A stretch of 64,000 nt of DNA from Sediminibacillus albus (GTDB lineage Bacteria; Bacillota; Bacilli; Bacillales; Amphibacillaceae), in the NCBI RefSeq assembly GCF_900101125.1, contig NZ_FNFL01000001.1:806001-870000 (forward strand). The letters are read 5' to 3'. Made by a program: the position numbers and the translations under genes. Positions 61,995 through 64,000 of this stretch are shown here, in pieces (within the stretch, counting starts at the first letter, position 1; the number at the start of each line of letters is the position of its first letter). Under the pieces are notes generated by a model that ran no database searches, was not told the origin of the DNA, and was given only the letters and a program-made list of their open reading frames with translations.

Positions 61995-62780
61995 TTGCAT
62001 AGATATATATACATTGCTGGAGTTCTGGCTTTTGCTTTGATGGGATGCCAAGCCAGTTCGACAGCAGAAAGCACAAGCAAGGAAACTACCGTAGATACCC
62101 TGGATCTTTCTGTAGAACCTGTCGAAAAAGCCGAACGGTCTCAGAAAGAAGAAGAAGCCTTTACGAAAACATTGAATGAATTATTTGAAACAGATAAGCT
62201 CGGCTGGGGGAACTCTGAACTTCCAAGCATGGAAATAAGCTACGGATCGATCCTCTTCCAAATACCAATCACAACGAAAGAAGAAGGAATGGAAGACTAT
62301 CTTGGTACTTTTTTTATGGAAGCATCGAAAAAAAGTGGCAAAGCTCTGCTCGGTACAATAGTTAAAGCACCGGCAGACCGGCTGGACTGGGAAGGGAAAA
62401 ATGCCAAGCTGGAAAAAATCGATAAGACAACAGCCAAGCTTACCATCGACGGTGTTGCTGAGTATACATTCAAGGCATTCGACAATCAATCACTCGAAGG
62501 GCTTTATGGAACGTGGACAGAACAATTCTCGCAGGAATCGTGGCAGTTCACCGAAGGATTGACAAGTAATATCCACATTACTTCTAAAAATAATAGTGAA
62601 ATGATTTTTGCTATTAATGCTAAACAGGATAATGTTTATTCTGGTGTAATCCACAATAAGCAGGAAGGCGATAGAGAAGAACATGTCGGTAAACAAGCCG
62701 AACTGGAAGTAATAGATGAAACGCATGTTAAACTGCACATACCAGAGGACGGCAGCTATCAATTAGAAAAAGACGAGTAA
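61995..62780 (+). CDS. lipoprotein of unknown function
   Basis: TTG 61995, 7 nt after TAGGAG, opens a 261-residue protein with lipobox ALMGC, a Ser/Thr/Glu-rich linker and a body of two similar beta-rich halves (KLEKIDKTTAKLTIDGVAEY and ELEVIDETHVKLHIPEDGSY end each half). The internal repeat suggests two related extracytoplasmic domains. No family recognised. Confidence 0.7.
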   Translation: MHRYIYIAGVLAFALMGCQASSTAESTSKETTVDTLDLSVEPVEKAERSQKEEEAFTKTLNELFETDKLGWGNSELPSMEISYGSILFQIPITTKEEGMEDYLGTFFMEASKKSGKALLGTIVKAPADRLDWEGKNAKLEKIDKTTAKLTIDGVAEYTFKAFDNQSLEGLYGTWTEQFSQESWQFTEGLTSNIHITSKNNSEMIFAINAKQDNVYSGVIHNKQEGDREEHVGKQAELEVIDETHVKLHIPEDGSYQLEKDE

Positions 62781-62810
62781 AAAGAGCGCGATGGATTTCG
62801 CGCTCTTTTA
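62780..62810 (+). terminator. terminator of the lipoprotein gene
   Basis: AAAGAGCGCGA and TCGCGCTCTTTT pair around a short loop. Confidence 0.85.
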
Positions 62811-63049
62811 CATTTCCCTATTTTTTTGACAACCATGCTGTCTAAACCTTTGAACATTACCTATGATACCAATTTTGCAGTGAAACTGGTTTCCTTCTTT
62901 CTTTGACTCCCCTTACCTCTTATTTCTGATAACAATGTACCATGTTCGTTTATCCTGACAGCATTTCTTTTTGCTAATCCTCCTCTATACTATTAAATCG
63001 GAATAGATGCTTATGCTTCGATTACAGAAGATTACAAGTTAGTTAAAAA

Positions 63050-63160
63050 GAAAATTCTTACGTTTTACTGGTCTATCACCGAGGTATCGTAAGGAAAATT
63101 AAAATTGTTTGGAGCCCGGTGACTCTGCTGACAGGGAGGACGAGGGTTAAACAAGGAGGA
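63050..63160 (+). promoter_or_regulatory. structured leader of the SMR pair, possible riboswitch
   Basis: Two helices can be drawn by hand: CTTACG (63057-63062) with CGTAAG (63088-63093), and GTTTGG..CCC (63107-63117) with GGGTTAAAC (63144-63152) enclosing CTCTG/CAGGGAG. The second ends right at the ribosome binding site, so it could control translation. Guanidine riboswitches precede SMR exporters in related bacteria, but the conserved cores of those classes are not seen. Confidence 0.4.
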
Positions 63161-63170
63161 CAATAGCATC

Positions 63171-63518
63171 ATGAAATTTTACACCCTTTTAAGTTTGTCG
63201 ATAATCTTGGAGACAACTGGAGCCTCTTTTATGAAGCTTGCTGACAATAGTTGGATAGCCATGGGAATTGTAGCTGTTTGCTATGCCATTTCGCTTACGC
63301 TTTATATTACGTTAACCTACTATTCGGAAATCAGCGTGGTAAACGCCATTTGGTCTGGAGTAGGCACCGCTTTGATCGTCAGTATCGGAATCCTCTATTT
63401 TGGGGAGTCAAATTCTTACACGAAGACTTTGGGGACCGTTCTTATTATTATCGGGGTTGTCGGCTTAAATGTCAGTACCAGACAAACAGGCTCAGTAAGT
63501 AAAAAGGGGGAAGCATGA
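63171..63518 (+). CDS. SMR-family efflux protein, subunit 1
   Basis: The 115-residue four-TM protein has the essential glutamate (LSIILETTGASFMKLA, about Glu13-14) and the central AIWSGVGTALI motif of EmrE-type exporters. The tail KKGEA is cytosolic. Its stop overlaps the next SMR gene by 4 bp, so both are made together, probably as a heterodimer like EbrAB or YkkCD. Confidence 0.88.
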   Translation: MKFYTLLSLSIILETTGASFMKLADNSWIAMGIVAVCYAISLTLYITLTYYSEISVVNAIWSGVGTALIVSIGILYFGESNSYTKTLGTVLIIIGVVGLNVSTRQTGSVSKKGEA

Positions 63519-63835
63519 TGGCTTACCTTTACTTAGTAAGCAGCCTAGTGCTAGCATTTCTGTCCAACCTGTCTGTAAAAATGTCGGGCGGTTTCGCCCG
63601 CCCGCTACCAACAATTGCCGCATTTATCAGCTACGCTTTATGTTTAACTTGTCTCACCCTGTCTGTACAATACTTTGAAGTCGGGCTTGTCTATGCTCTG
63701 TGGTCGGGTGTCACAGTTTCTTCCACCGCGATAATTGGCATGCTGTTTTTCAACGAAACATTTAATCGATTAAAGATCTTGTCGCTCTTCGTAATTATCA
63801 CTGGAGTCGTTCTTTTGCACATAGAAACAGGCTGA
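63515..63835 (+). CDS. SMR-family efflux protein, subunit 2
   Basis: The 106-residue four-TM partner has the YALWSGVTVSSTAIIG motif of the SMR family. The first helix (YLVSSLVLAFLSNLSVKMS) has Phe where the conserved membrane glutamate is expected, so only subunit 1 would carry the proton-coupling residue. ATG 63515 and 63518 are both possible after AAGGGGG. Confidence 0.86.
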   Translation: MMAYLYLVSSLVLAFLSNLSVKMSGGFARPLPTIAAFISYALCLTCLTLSVQYFEVGLVYALWSGVTVSSTAIIGMLFFNETFNRLKILSLFVIITGVVLLHIETG

Positions 63836-63841
63836 TCATGT

Positions 63842-63878
63842 TAAAAACACGCCCTAGCTCCCTGGCGTGTTTTTTTTG
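63842..63878 (+). terminator. terminator of the SMR pair
   Basis: AAAACACGCC and GGCGTGTTTT pair, followed by a run of Ts. Confidence 0.88.
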
Positions 63879-63884
63879 ATTTGC

Positions 63885-64000
63885 AGGCTGTAGCTCCCCT
63901 TCTTCCTGTTTTCGCTCTACTTTCCGCAAGAATTGATCCTCTTTCCTTGATAGTCGATCTACTTCTCCCTAGTTGATCCACTTCTTCCTGTTTTCGCTCT
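63885..64000. repeat. degenerate intergenic repeat reaching the window edge
   Basis: In reverse complement it reads AGTAGAGCGAAAACAGGAAG, AAGTGGATCAACTAGGGAG, AAGTAGATCGACTATCAAGG: the same AAGTRGATCRAYT unit as at 8396-8535. CTTCTTCCTGTTTTCGCTCT occurs twice, about 80 bp apart. The run continues past the window. Confidence 0.65.

Noticed and set aside
63050-63160. Direct assignment of a guanidine riboswitch
   Set aside because: The conserved cores of the known guanidine classes could not be fitted to the leader, so only a structured-leader call is made.

Overview
The window looks like a chromosomal segment of a halotolerant, endospore-forming member of the Bacillaceae (low-GC Firmicutes). 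Sporulation and lineage markers are an H-type small acid-soluble spore protein, CotF-like coat genes flanking an AdhB-type dehydrogenase, a Spo0E-like phosphatase, AGGAGG-type ribosome binding sites with frequent GTG/TTG starts, S-box (SAM) riboswitches and a sigma-B type promoter. The load of compatible-solute genes (BCCT carrier, OpuA-type ABC system, ectoine and carnitine catabolism) fits a saline or drying habitat. No tRNA, rRNA, CRISPR array, prophage or replication origin was seen, and the sequence alone does not allow a species name.

Layout: 1-5.0 kb, Bcr/CflA efflux pump (cut by the window edge), PadR/HAAS regulatory pair, small membrane proteins, D-serine dehydratase. 5.07-5.62 kb, a SelL/PRXL2-like thioredoxin-fold protein whose redox motif is written TGA-x-x-Cys, with a perfect hairpin just downstream: a probable selenoprotein. 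5.9-11.2 kb, HAD phosphatase, SH3b-amidase, SspH, AdhB and two divergent CotF-like coat gene pairs. 11.3-16.3 kb, a Rieske oxidoreductase, then an ectoine/hydroxyectoine utilisation operon (eutB-eutC-doeA). 16.5-24 kb, quinone oxidoreductase, LLM flavoprotein, ComEC-like lipoprotein, BCCT carrier, CocE esterase. 24-30.9 kb, OpuA transporter plus a carnitine-to-glycine-betaine pathway and its TetR regulator, with three copies of a putative operator.

31-41 kb is a patchy accessory stretch. It has an orphan SAM riboswitch in front of a truncated methionine-synthase-like gene, a nucleotidyltransferase broken by TAA, a frameshifted membrane gene, several small membrane proteins, a general-stress SDR and two copies of a roughly 400-bp dispersed repeat. 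41-47 kb holds a candidate structured RNA, Spo0E, a DUF3900 protein, FosB, a C45 peptidase, a Cof HAD phosphatase and a 973-bp IS1595-like deletion element with matching terminal repeats, an 8-bp target duplication and a lipoprotein passenger gene.

47-64 kb holds YwbE, a SAM-riboswitch-controlled metNIQ operon, small unknown proteins, the mannitol operon mtlA-mtlR-mtlF-mtlD, a broken GNAT acetyltransferase, a NAD(P)-binding protein, a sodium:solute symporter, a PrmA-like methyltransferase, a lipoprotein and a paired SMR efflux system behind a structured leader.

The central theme is osmolyte economy. Carnitine can enter through OpuA or the BCCT carrier and be turned into glycine betaine, which is kept as osmoprotectant; ectoines can be broken down when not needed. 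The strongest candidates for new biology are the UGA-containing redox gene with its SECIS-like hairpin, the passenger-carrying IS derivative, and the structured leader ahead of an SMR pair whose second subunit lacks the conserved glutamate.
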